From assembly GCA_963971305.1 (NCBI GenBank), contig OZ020306.1, positions 1,542,842-1,606,841 of the forward strand: a stretch of DNA of 64,000 nt, written 5' to 3'. Of this stretch, positions 10,501-20,600 are shown piece by piece. Made by a program: the position numbers and the translations under genes. The stretch comes from Arcuatula senhousia. Lineage: Eukaryota > Mollusca > Bivalvia > Mytilida > Mytilidae. Numbering within the stretch: position 1 is the first letter of the stretch; each line of letters starts with the position of its first letter. The notes below the pieces were generated by a model, which was not told where the DNA came from, searched no databases, and saw nothing but the letters and a program-made list of their open reading frames with translations.

Positions 10501-12549
10501 AACAAGAGGCTCCCAGGAGCCTACATATATGCCTGAAGTTAAGACTTTTAGGAAAAATCTATTTGACATTGAAAGGGTCATAAGTTTAATAAGGGGGTCA
10601 TCTGACAATATGGTTTAACTCAATGTAGTAATGATTGTACAGAGTAATATTTTAGCAATTGGAACCTTTTAATAATGTTTTTTCATTCAACATTCTAAGA
10701 GGAATAACCTCTAAAATTATCAGTATTACAATCTTGACCTTATTTCATATTTTGTAGATCATGTATGCAATTCATATTTCTGAAATATATCATATAGATT
10801 TTCGATATTGAGCTTAAATCATTTTTGTAAGTGCAAAACTTATAAAAAATTAAAATAAAAGGGCAATTAAACTTTCATGGGTTGTTGGGTCTTCTTCAAA
10901 ATTTCAGGGCTAGTTATTAATGTATTGAGTTCTTGATCACTTTCGTTCTCAATCAAAATTTAATTGTCACCTTTTTTGAGTTATTAGCAAAACTGAAAAA
11001 AATCTATTTCAATGTTCTATTCTTAGCCACATTGGCCATGTTTTACAACCGATCAAAAATCCCCACATCAGTTCTATACACATAATGCTAACAAATAACA
11101 ATAATAGGTTTGGTTTGAATTGGACTTATGGTGTCAGAGGAGTTAACATTTTCAATGTAATCAGGAAATGCTGTGACAATTATCAATTTTGATGTTCTAA
11201 GGCCAATAACCCCTTAAAGGAAGGGTCCTACAATGTTGAGCTGAATAGGTGCAAAATTACGAAAAAAATCACTAAAGGGCATTCACTCCTACATGAATTG
11301 TTGGATTTTCCTAAAAAAATTCAGAGGAGTAAGATATTGAGGTGCTGATCACTTTTGTTTTCAATCAAAATTTAAAAATATGTCACCATTTTTTAGTTAT
11401 ATGCAAAAAACCTGCAATTTTCCCTGATGTTCTATTTTTAGCCACAGGGGTCATTTTTAGGACCAATCAAATATCCCAACACCAGTTCTATACACCTTAT
11501 GCTAATAAATCAACTATAATAAATATGGTTCTATATGGCTTGAAGTGTCGGAGAAGTTAACATTTTCAATGTAATGAGTAAATGCTATAAAGATGCTCAA
11601 TTTTGACATTCTAAGGGCAAAAAGGGGTTGCACTTAGTCGTGCTAAGCATACCCCCACTCGACCATTCAGAAAACAGGAAGTAGATGACCGACTGACCTG
11701 GAAAGGGGAGGCCAGTATAATTCATCATGCTAAAGCTGTATACCAAATTTGTAATCAATCCCTTTTGGAGAAGCCGAGAAATCTGTTACGAAAAAATTGT
11801 CTATTTTTGACCCATAAAAAGTATTAAGTTGGCTCAGAAAACAGGAAGTAGATAATGGACTGACCTGGAAAGGGGGGGCATGGTATAACTCATCATGCTG
11901 AAGCTGTGTACCAAATTTGAAACCAATCCATCCAGTAGAAGCAGAGAAATTGAACCGGACGGACAGACAAGGTGATTGCAATATAGCCCCCTCTCTTACG
12001 AATGGGGGTATAATAACTCCTAAAAGGAAAGGTCCTACAACATTGACTCTTTCCATATTTTGTAGATCTTGAAGTGCTTAATAATATGCAATTTAAATTT
12101 CTCAAATGTCTTGTATAGTTCTCAAGATATTGCGATAAACAGGAGCAAAATAAGCAAAAAATCCACAAAAAAGTCCTACATGGGTAGTTGGGTTGGATTT
12201 TCTTTAAAATCTCAGGGTATGTAGATATTAAGGTGCTGATTACTTTTATTCTGCCAGAATTTTGACATCGGTAGCCGTTTTCGAGTTATTTGCAAAAATC
12301 TGCATTTTACCCCTATGTTCTATTTTTAGCCACGGCGGCTATGTTTTACGACGACTCAAAAATCCCTACATGAGTTCTAAGCACCAAATGCTAATGAACA
12401 ACCATACTAAGTTTAGTTACAATTGGACTTATGGTGTCAGAGTAGTTAATGTTTTCAAAAGTTTACGGACGACGGACGGACGGACGGACAACGGATGCCA
12501 AGTGATGACAATAGCTCACCTGACCCTTTGGGTCAAGGTGAGCTAAAAA
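10501..12549 (+). mobile_element. non-autonomous hairpin-ended element, copy 1 (~2.0 kb)
   Basis: It begins AACAAGAGGCTCCCAGGAGC, a terminal hairpin (AGGCTCC-CA-GGAGCCT). It ends in GCTCACCTGACCC-TTT-GGGTCAAGGTGAGC followed by TAAAAA. A gacgga-rich stretch (12467-12487) lies just inside the 3' end. The body has three diverged direct repeats (~10905-11140, ~11310-11560, ~12205-12440) sharing 'cagttctata'/'tttttagccac' segments. No protein is encoded. Another copy with the same two ends is at 18946-20905. The layout resembles bivalve non-autonomous rolling-circle or 'pearl'-like elements, but I could not identify diagnostic termini, so the class is left open. Confidence 0.7.
11640..11960. repeat. 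~165-bp tandem duplication inside the hairpin-ended element
   Basis: Two copies (about 11665-11790 and 11828-11955) share 'cagaaaacaggaagtagat', 'ctgacctggaaagggg' and 'catcatgctgaagctgt' type segments with moderate divergence. Confidence 0.7.
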
Positions 12550-13051
12550 ATAGACATTAATTCAGCTTTTTTTTTTGGTACTGGTTTTTCTTTACCTTCT
12601 TTCTATTTCACGAACCACGGCATTAGTTTTTTTCCAGTTTTGCATTTAATTTGATACATCTTGATATATTTGGAGACAATGAAAACCATATAAATATATA
12701 CTATGACTATTCTTATTTGTTTTTTATTGAATATAGGCAGAAAAAAATAAGCTTAAAACTAACGTTTTGTATTACTTTTCAAACACGTGAAGGTTAGCAC
12801 TGCTGGTGAAGTTTTAATTCCCCGAGGTTAGCCCGCTCCGGCACCAACACTTTTGTGTTGGAGAACACATCAAAGCTTTAAATTATTCGTTTAAGTTTCA
12901 AAATTGTCTGAACCGCTAGGTTCTTTCCTACCCCAGACATAGGTTGATCATCTAAGTAATAATTTGGTTCCCCAGTTTGGTATTTTTGATTTTACTGTTC
13001 TATGCTCTTCATAATCATAAAGTGTTTGGCATTTTCAATATATTTGGTAGA

Positions 13052-13095
13052 GCGCCTCTGATGAGTCTTGAATGGACAAAACGCGCGTCAGGCGT
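13052..13095 (+). ncRNA. hammerhead ribozyme motif, unit 1 (core mutated)
   Basis: Helix I pairs GCGCCT (13052-13057) with AGGCGT (13090-13095). The CTGATGA core box is at 13058-13064, helix II is GTC...GAC, and the cleavage triplet GTC ends at 13089. The expected GAA box reads AAA: the G12 position, the general base in hammerhead catalysis, is changed, so this copy is predicted inactive. Helix III is only ACGC/GCGT with no real loop, typical of dimer-active type I hammerheads. Confidence 0.7.
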
Positions 13096-13408
13096 AACAA
13101 AATTTCATGTCTGGAACTTTGTTGTCATTGGTATTTCGAATACCAGTGAAGGTTAGCACTGCTGGTGGAGTTTTAATTCCCCGAGGTTAGCCCGCTCCGG
13201 CACCAACACTTTTGTGTTGGAGAACACATCAAAGCTTTAAATTACCGTTCAAATTTCAAAATTGTCTGAACCTTAAGGTTCTTCCTATCCCAGACATAGG
13301 TTGATCATCTTAGTAATAAATTGGTTGCCCAGTTTGGTATTTTTGGTTTTACTGTTCTATGCTTTTCATAATCATAAAGTGTTTGGCACTTTCAATATTT
13401 TTGGTAGA

Positions 13409-13452
13409 GCGCCTCTGATGAGTCTTGAATAGACGAAGCGCGCGTCAGGCGT
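13409..13452 (+). ncRNA. hammerhead ribozyme motif, unit 2
   Basis: GCGCCT/AGGCGT form helix I. The core CTGATGA, helix II GTC-TTGAATA-GAC and the GAA box are intact. Cleavage is expected after GTC at 13446. The base after GAA is G rather than A, making a G-U pair at the start of the four-base helix III. It is the best preserved core of the three. Confidence 0.75.
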
Positions 13453-13760
13453 AGCAAAATTTAATGTCTGGAACTTTGTTGTCATTTGTATACCGAATAC
13501 CCGTGAAGGTTAGCACTGCTGGTGGAGTTTTAATTCCCCGAGGTTAGCCCGCTCCGGCACCAACACTTTTGTATTGGAGAACACATCAAAGCTTTTAATT
13601 ATTCGTTTAAATTTCAAAATTGTCTGAACCCTTAGGTTCTTTCTACCCCAGACATAGGTTGATCATCTTAGTAATAATTTGGTTCCCCAGTTTGGTATTT
13701 TTGGTTTTACTGTTCTATGCTCTTCATAATCATAAAATGTTTGACAATATTTTTGGTAGA

Positions 13761-13804
13761 GCGCCTCTGACGAGTCTTGAATAGACGAAATGCGCGTCAA
13801 GCGT
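13761..13804 (+). ncRNA. hammerhead ribozyme motif, unit 3
   Basis: The core box is CTGACGA (position 7 is a tolerated site). Helix II is GTC-TTGAATA-GAC, the GAA box is intact, and helix III is ATGC/GCGT with a U-G pair. Helix I has one mismatch (GCGCCT with AAGCGT). Cleavage is expected after 13798, so monomers excised between motifs would be 357 and 352 nt. Confidence 0.7.
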
Positions 13805-14255
13805 AGCAAAATTTAATGCCTGGAACTTTGCTGTCATTTGTATTTGTTTGATAATGCTTTTTTTCTGAGCTGGACTATGACCAATCAAGTCTTTAACAAT
13901 AATATAAAAAATCTTCAACAATTGCTCTGGAATACGAAAAATATTTTGAAACAATGGATTTAGAGAATATGCTTAAATTTCAATTTTTAGGTGGTCCAGG
14001 TTTCCTTATCAAAATGGGTGTCAATTAAATATTCATAATTATCCTCATTAAGTAGCAACATTATTCGAAGATAGAAAATAAAAGTGAATGTTCAATTCTG
14101 CTTTTTATTCTCTCATTGTTTTCATTTTTAATGGTTTTGCTTTGTCCACGTGACATATACTTGTTCAAACATTTTTGGTATAGTTTTTATGACTTCAGAA
14201 TGGTATGACTATTCAATTAAGGTATTTATGTTGAAACAACAATTGCAATAAATAT

Positions 14256-14261
14256 TTTATT
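14256..14261 (-). terminator. poly(A) signal for the Reeler gene
   Basis: AATAAA on the minus strand, about 200 bp past the stop codon of the last Reeler exon and in an AT-rich 3' UTR-like stretch. It is the first canonical hexamer seen downstream. Confidence 0.45.
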
Positions 14262-14457
14262 GAAAAATCTTTTAATTGATTTTTTTTACCAAAAAATCAT
14301 ACAAGAGATAGTTGAATATTCACATATAAATGTTCAATCGGCAACAAAGAATTACACATTTTAAAAGTAAAGTAGCACAGAGGTAGCAATGCGTTATTAA
14401 CCTCCTTGTATATTGAGAGGTAGTATTTTATAAGTTTAACATGAAATGAAACACACA

Positions 14458-14608
14458 CTACAACAACAGCTTGAATGTAACGATGAGAAGAGATATTGCC
14501 AGACTACTTGATGCCGTCTTGAATCCAGTTCCTGTAGGTGCTAAGTCCACAATAACGTCTGATGGAATCCTCACCCAGTAGGTGTTGAAAGATTGTACGG
14601 CGGTGGCG
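14458..14608 (-). CDS. Reeler gene coding exon 4 (domain end and hydrophobic tail)
   Basis: The acceptor TTTTTGTTTCAG precedes 14608. The exon finishes the domain (ATAVQSFNTYWVRIP), then gives a Thr/Ser/Gly linker and a hydrophobic end (SSSLAISLLIVTFKLLL) before TAG. Confidence 0.88.
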
Positions 14609-17600
14609 CTGAAACAAAAACACAATAATACTGTTTTATAACTGAAAATAATCAGAACAAGGTTATCGATATCACAAGTAAGTAAACTCTTTCGAAGTTC
14701 TTCCACAAGTACAGATGGGTCCAGAACCTGTATGGCAAGTGGACCAGAGAACCTGTCCAAAAGTCAGTTCTTGGTCCACTCTGGACAGCAATCTGGTCAG
14801 CCTTAGTGGATCATGGACAGATCTGAAGTTCGCTTTCATAGCAGACATTGTCCTTTGGTCTGCTTTCTATTCCTATCACAGGACAGCTTAAAGCTGACCT
14901 GACCACAGGTCTGGTCTGTTATAAGCTGACCAGACCTCTGGTCAGGACAGAACCTTGCTGACAAGACATTTGGTCAGGACAGCGATTAGCTGTACAAGAC
15001 ATCTGGTCAGGACAGCTTTTAGCTGACCAGACATCAGGTCAGGACAGCCATTAGCTGACCAGACTTCTGGTCAGGACAGCTTTTAGCTGACCAGACATCT
15101 GGTCAGGACAGCCATTAGCTGACCAGACTTCTGGCCAGGACAACTTTTAGTTGACCAGACATCTGGTCAGGACAGCCATTAGCTGACCAGACTTCTGGTC
15201 AGGACAGCCTTTAGCTGATCAGACTTCTGGTCAGGACAGCTTTTAGCTGACCAGACATCTGATCTGGCCAGGACAGCTTTTAGCTGACCAGACTTCTGGT
15301 AAGGTCAGTTCCTGTCCTGTCAAAATAGTGAACCTGACCAGACAAAGCAGACCGTGGTCCACTCCAACAAACCAAGGTTAACTTTCCGGACAGCTCAAGC
15401 TGACCTGACCTGACCAAAATAGCTGTCCAACAGTCTGATTTTTGTCCACTTTTGAACAGGTTAGGACTGGATCCATCTGTACATTTCTCTAATTAAAAAA
15501 AATAAGTACACCTCGTGTAAGGAGTATCACATCCTATATGTTTTGGTAATATTTTTTTATAAAACTCATAAGTTTGAAAATAATCTATTGGAAAGAAATG
15601 AAAAACTGGCTTCAAAATCTATAACGCAAAGGATTTGAATTAGATATTTTGATTTAATCTTTGAATTAAGTGTTTCTGGCAGAAATATTGATACATTGAT
15701 ACTCACTTTAAAACTTCCATAAGCTTTAAGGTAATTGACATTTTTAAGCATTATAGCAATCACGTATGTCGGTTTAGTGTGATGACATTCCACAAAAGAA
15801 GTGTTGTGTCGGATTTTAAATCGATATATTTGAAATGTTTTACATCAGCTGATTGATGATTCTCAGCTAGCAGTCAGTAACAGCAAGTGTTCTATAGAAC
15901 CGTTCGTTTGTTTTTGTTGTCTTTTGTCTAAGATTCTCTCCAGTGGGATTGAACTTTGATCGATTTGATTTCTATTGTGTGTGTATTTTTTGTGCTTTGT
16001 CTAGGAATGTCAGTAGGGGGAAGGTTGCTCCCAAAACTAGTTTAACCCTGCCACATTTTAAGTATTATAATTGCCTATATATATAGCTAATCTAAGCCAG
16101 AAATCTTTGAAAAAGCTTTTGTTTGTACCAGTGTTTTGATATTTTATGTTCCTTGTTTAAGAAGGGGTCCATCAGTGACTGGATTTAAATTATATGCATT
16201 TATTTAGACCATGGGTAAACTGCATAACCGCGAGCGGCACCTACTAGCCTCGTTGAAGGCTGTTGGCTGTTGTCCATTGTGGTTTTTTTTTCTAAATTGC
16301 CACTTGTAATGTGAGCTGTATCGCGTTCACTTATTAAGCATCTTATTCTTTTCTATTAGATAATAAATGACATACTCCCTTAATGATATCCCTTTTTACT
16401 TTCAATATCACGCGTTTGTGGTAAAGTGTAAAATTATGTCAAATGAAATGAGCCGAGATTATTGATTTATTTCTGGTTGCTATTATACAGAGATGATCAT
16501 TCAACTATCCGTTCTGGTTGCTATTATACAGAGATGATCATTCAACTATCCGTTCTGGTTGATATTATACAGAGATGATCCTTTAGCTATCCGTTCTTGT
16601 TGCTATTATACAGATATGATCCTTAAGCTATCCATTCTGGTTGCTATTATACAGAGATGATCATTCAACTATCCGTTCTGGTTGCTCTTATACAGAGATG
16701 ATCATTCAACTATCCGTTCTGGTTGCTATTATACAGAGATGATCCTTTAGCTATCCGTTCTGGTTGCTATTATACAGAGCTGATCATTCAACTATCCGTT
16801 CTGGTTGCTATTATACAGAAATGATCCTTCAACTATCCGTTCTGGTTGCTATTATACAGAGATGATCCTTTAGCTATCCGTTCTGGTTGCTATTATACAG
16901 AGATGATCATTAAGCTATCCATTCTGAGTCAAACAATCGTGTTGCTTTATTTTTTTTTTTTTGTGTTAAAGATATCAAACAACTATTTTGTGTTTTGTGT
17001 TACTGGAGGACGACTGAACGACTAAACAGATAAAGATCATACTACATGTAAATTGTTGTATTAATGTATGACGGCAATGGGTGGGTTGCAACAAGCATGA
17101 ACTATTTGTTAGACTTGAATTCGCGTTGTTGATTGCTGTTTAGTGTTATTCTCGTTCGTGTTGACTGGTTTCTCTTCGTCCTTTTGGACTTTTGAGGTCC
17201 AAATGCCCCCTTGCTACGCCTCTGCATCTTACAGTTATGAATACTTACTACATTGTAATGTTACCACGTGATGTTCTAGGAGCTGTAAACGTAAATGTTA
17301 CGCTAGTTTTGTCTGTAGCCTCGGTGTGCGTTACGGAGTTTGCCTGTAAAATACCATTTAGTTCGTTTAGATTAAAAAATGATGTCTATTATACTAAGAG
17401 GTAACCATTCAACCATTCTCAGTTAAGATAAGTTTAGTCAAAGAAATGTATGATTTTAATATGTAAACAGTACTGTTGCTTCATAATTACATATTTATTG
17501 AATGTTAATTAAGATTATATTCTGCCTTTTCTTAGGGAATACTACAGTTATAGTTTAAATGGAGATTACATAAAGCACGTCAACAGTAAAAGGTAAACAA

Positions 17601-20600
17601 AATATGTGCCATTAGTTTTTTTGACGAATAGATGGTAATTCTTGGCGAAAAAGGGACATTCGAGACGAAAGTCTTAGTTTTACAGACATGCAATTGTAAA
17701 CGTTTTCATAATTTTCACAAAATTTGATACATCCAAACTATGGCAACTTATAAGCCATTTCACCCTCAACCATATTTTGCCAAATGTAATTTCTTCAATG
17801 CGAAAAAAAAATGTTGTAAGTTCGAATTAATGTCTTTTTGTTTATGAACATTTTGAAGAGAGATACCAATTGTTGTGTTAAACCGGGAGAGGGGGTATAG
17901 TAAAATTTGACATATAAAGACAGGATGCCTAAAATTTATGAGATCAAAGCCAGGTGTCAATTGTAAAAATCATGATGGTGTTTTGGCTGAATTTTAAAGC
18001 ATTCCAGACTGTAATTTTGCCAAAAATAAAGATGCAGGATGAAAAAGTCCACAGCCCTCTCCGTTACCATTAAAATCAAATTATTGCTCGCAAAAGGTAG
18101 CGAAGCATCATACCTCATTGTTACATGTTAGGAGCTGGGAATTAGCCTGGCCAGATATATCGAATCCTGGGATGATTTCGTCATTCTGGTTCCTAGCCTG
18201 GATTAGATAGCCTTTAAATATATCACTGGCAGTCTGTTCAAGGGTAACTAAAAGACAGAAAAGATTGTGTCGTTATTCAATTTATAAAATGCACAGTACC
18301 AAGCCAGTATCCATTAAATGGTTATTTTGGTATTTTATGTAAATACAAATTTCAAGGAAAAACTCTCATCAGCAGCATTTAAATCAAAACCAAAAGAAAA
18401 GTACTCAAAACCAAAAAAGTTCAAAGAGTGAGCCATAGCAATTCATTGCTAGAAGCAGAGGTATCAATAGGGCATTGGCCTAATGCCAAAAGTCCGAAAG
18501 ATCAGAGACAAAACTAGTTAACACCAACGAGAAAATAACGAAGAGACAGACAACTTTTAAAACAAGGAAACACAAAAACTAATCACTGCAAACTCCAGTC
18601 GTAACGAGAGTGAACCTAGGTGCCCCGGCAAACTCACCAAGGTCCCAGTTCCCGTCCGTAACGGTCCGTTCGTGGCTAATTATAGCAAAATTTTGAAAAT
18701 TTATTCAAATATTTTTTTTTTATCAAGAGTGTTGATTTAATTCATACACGCCTGTAGCAGTGGGATAATCCTGATCTATTTTTGGCGGGACGGATAAGCC
18801 TACTGCGAATGAGTTTAAGTTCATAGTTAATACATTTTACATCTTGTTTTGTTTTTCGTTCGATAGCTTCAGTGGCACAATTTTTGTATTTCAAGAAAAG
18901 AGGATAACGAAGCACAAGTATCCATTATAAATCAATGCAACAAATAACAAGAGGCTCCCAGGAGCCTGAATCGCTCACCTGGTCTTGATGTCAACCCTAT
19001 AAAGAACTTTGAAGAGCTAAATAAGCTGAACATTTAAGCAAGCAACAGCTTTTCTCTTTCAGCGATAGTTTTCATTCTGTAGGCCAAAAAAGTGCAAAAT
19101 GTTATTTATATTAAGGGCCATCTGAACACTTTGACTCTATAGAGACTTTTGTTAAGAGCTTAATGAACTGAACATTTAAGCAAGCAACCACTTTTCTTTA
19201 TCTGCTATAGTTTTTATTATATAAGCCAAAAACATGAAAACACGTAAATTTAGGGGCAGTAACCCCTATAAGGGGTCATCTGACAATTTCAACCCTGTGA
19301 AGATTTTTGTAGACCTAGATGAGCTGAACATTTAAGCAAGCAACAGCTTTTCTCTATCTGCAATAGCTTTCATTTTATAGGCCAAAAACACTATTTTTTG
19401 CCTTTAAGGGGCTGTAACCCCTATAAGGGGTCATCTGACAACTTCGACCCTATGAAGACTTTTGTAGAGCTTATTGAGCTGAACATTTAGGCAAGCAACA
19501 GCTTTTCTCTATCTGCAATAGTTTTCATTCTATAGGCCAAAAAAACTATTTTTCACCTTTAAGGGGTTGTAACCCCTATAAGGGGTCATCTGACAACCTC
19601 GACCCTATGAAGACTTTTGTAGAGCTTAATGAGCCAAACATTTAAGCAAGCAACAGCTTTTCTCTATCTGCAATAGCTTTCATTTTATAGGCCAAAAACA
19701 CTATTTTTTGCCTTTAAGGGGCTGTAACCCCTATAAGGGGTCATCTGACAACTTCGACCCTATGAAGACTTTTGTAGAGCTTATTGAGCTGAACATTTAG
19801 GCAAGCAACAGCTTTTCTCTATCTGCAATAGTTTTCATTCTATAGGCCAAAAAAACTATTTTTCACCTTTAAGGGGTTGTAACCCCTATAAGGGGTCATC
19901 TGACAACCTCGACCCTATGAAGACTTTTGTAGAGCTTAATGAGCCAAACATTTAAGCAAGCAACAGCTTTTCTCTATCTGCAATAGTTTTCATTCTATAG
20001 GCCAAAAACACTATTTTTCGCCTTTAAGGGGATGTAACCCCTATAAGGGGTCATCTGACAACTTCGACCCTATGAAGTCTTTTGTAGAGCTTAATGAGCT
20101 GAATATTTAAGCAAGCAACAGCTTTTCTCTATCTGCAATAGTTTTCATTCTATAGGCCAAAAAAACACTATTTTTCGCCTTTAAAGGGCTGTAACCCCTA
20201 TAAGGGGTCATCTGACAACTTCGACCCTATGAAGACTTTTGTAGAGCTAAATGAGCTGAACATTTAAGCAAGCAACAGCTTTTCTCTATCTGCAATAGTT
20301 TTCATTCTTTAGGCCAAAAACACTATTTTTCGCCTTTAAGGGGCTGTAACCCCTATAAGGGGTCATCTGACAACTTTGACCCTATGGAGATTTTTGTAGA
20401 GCTAAATGAGTTGAACATTTAAGCAAGCAACAGCTTTTCTCTAACTGCAATAGTTTTCATTCTATAAGCCAAAATCATGGAAAACCGCTATTTTTCGCCT
20501 TTAAAGGGCTGTAACCCCTATAAGGGATCATCTGACAACTTCGACCAAATGGAGACTTTCGTAGAACTTTTGATGCTGAAGCAGTAGGGTGGCATCAGAT

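Larger units (their letters stand above)
12787..13848 (+). mobile_element. hammerhead retrozyme-like array, three tandem units of ~357 bp
   Basis: Three head-to-tail units begin at 12787, 13146 and 13503 with GTGAAGGTTAGCACTGCTGG and each carries one hammerhead-like motif near its 3' part. They lack an open frame. Tandem non-coding units of this size with type I hammerheads are the hallmark of metazoan retrozymes, which are thought to be mobilised by Penelope-like reverse transcriptases through circular RNA. An eroded, differently diverged relative lies on the minus strand at 43035-43290. Confidence 0.75.

Noticed and set aside
14890..15305. Regularly spaced palindromic repeats that look like a CRISPR array
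   Set aside because: Spacers are not unique; the whole 32-bp unit repeats, and the host is a eukaryote. It is a minisatellite.
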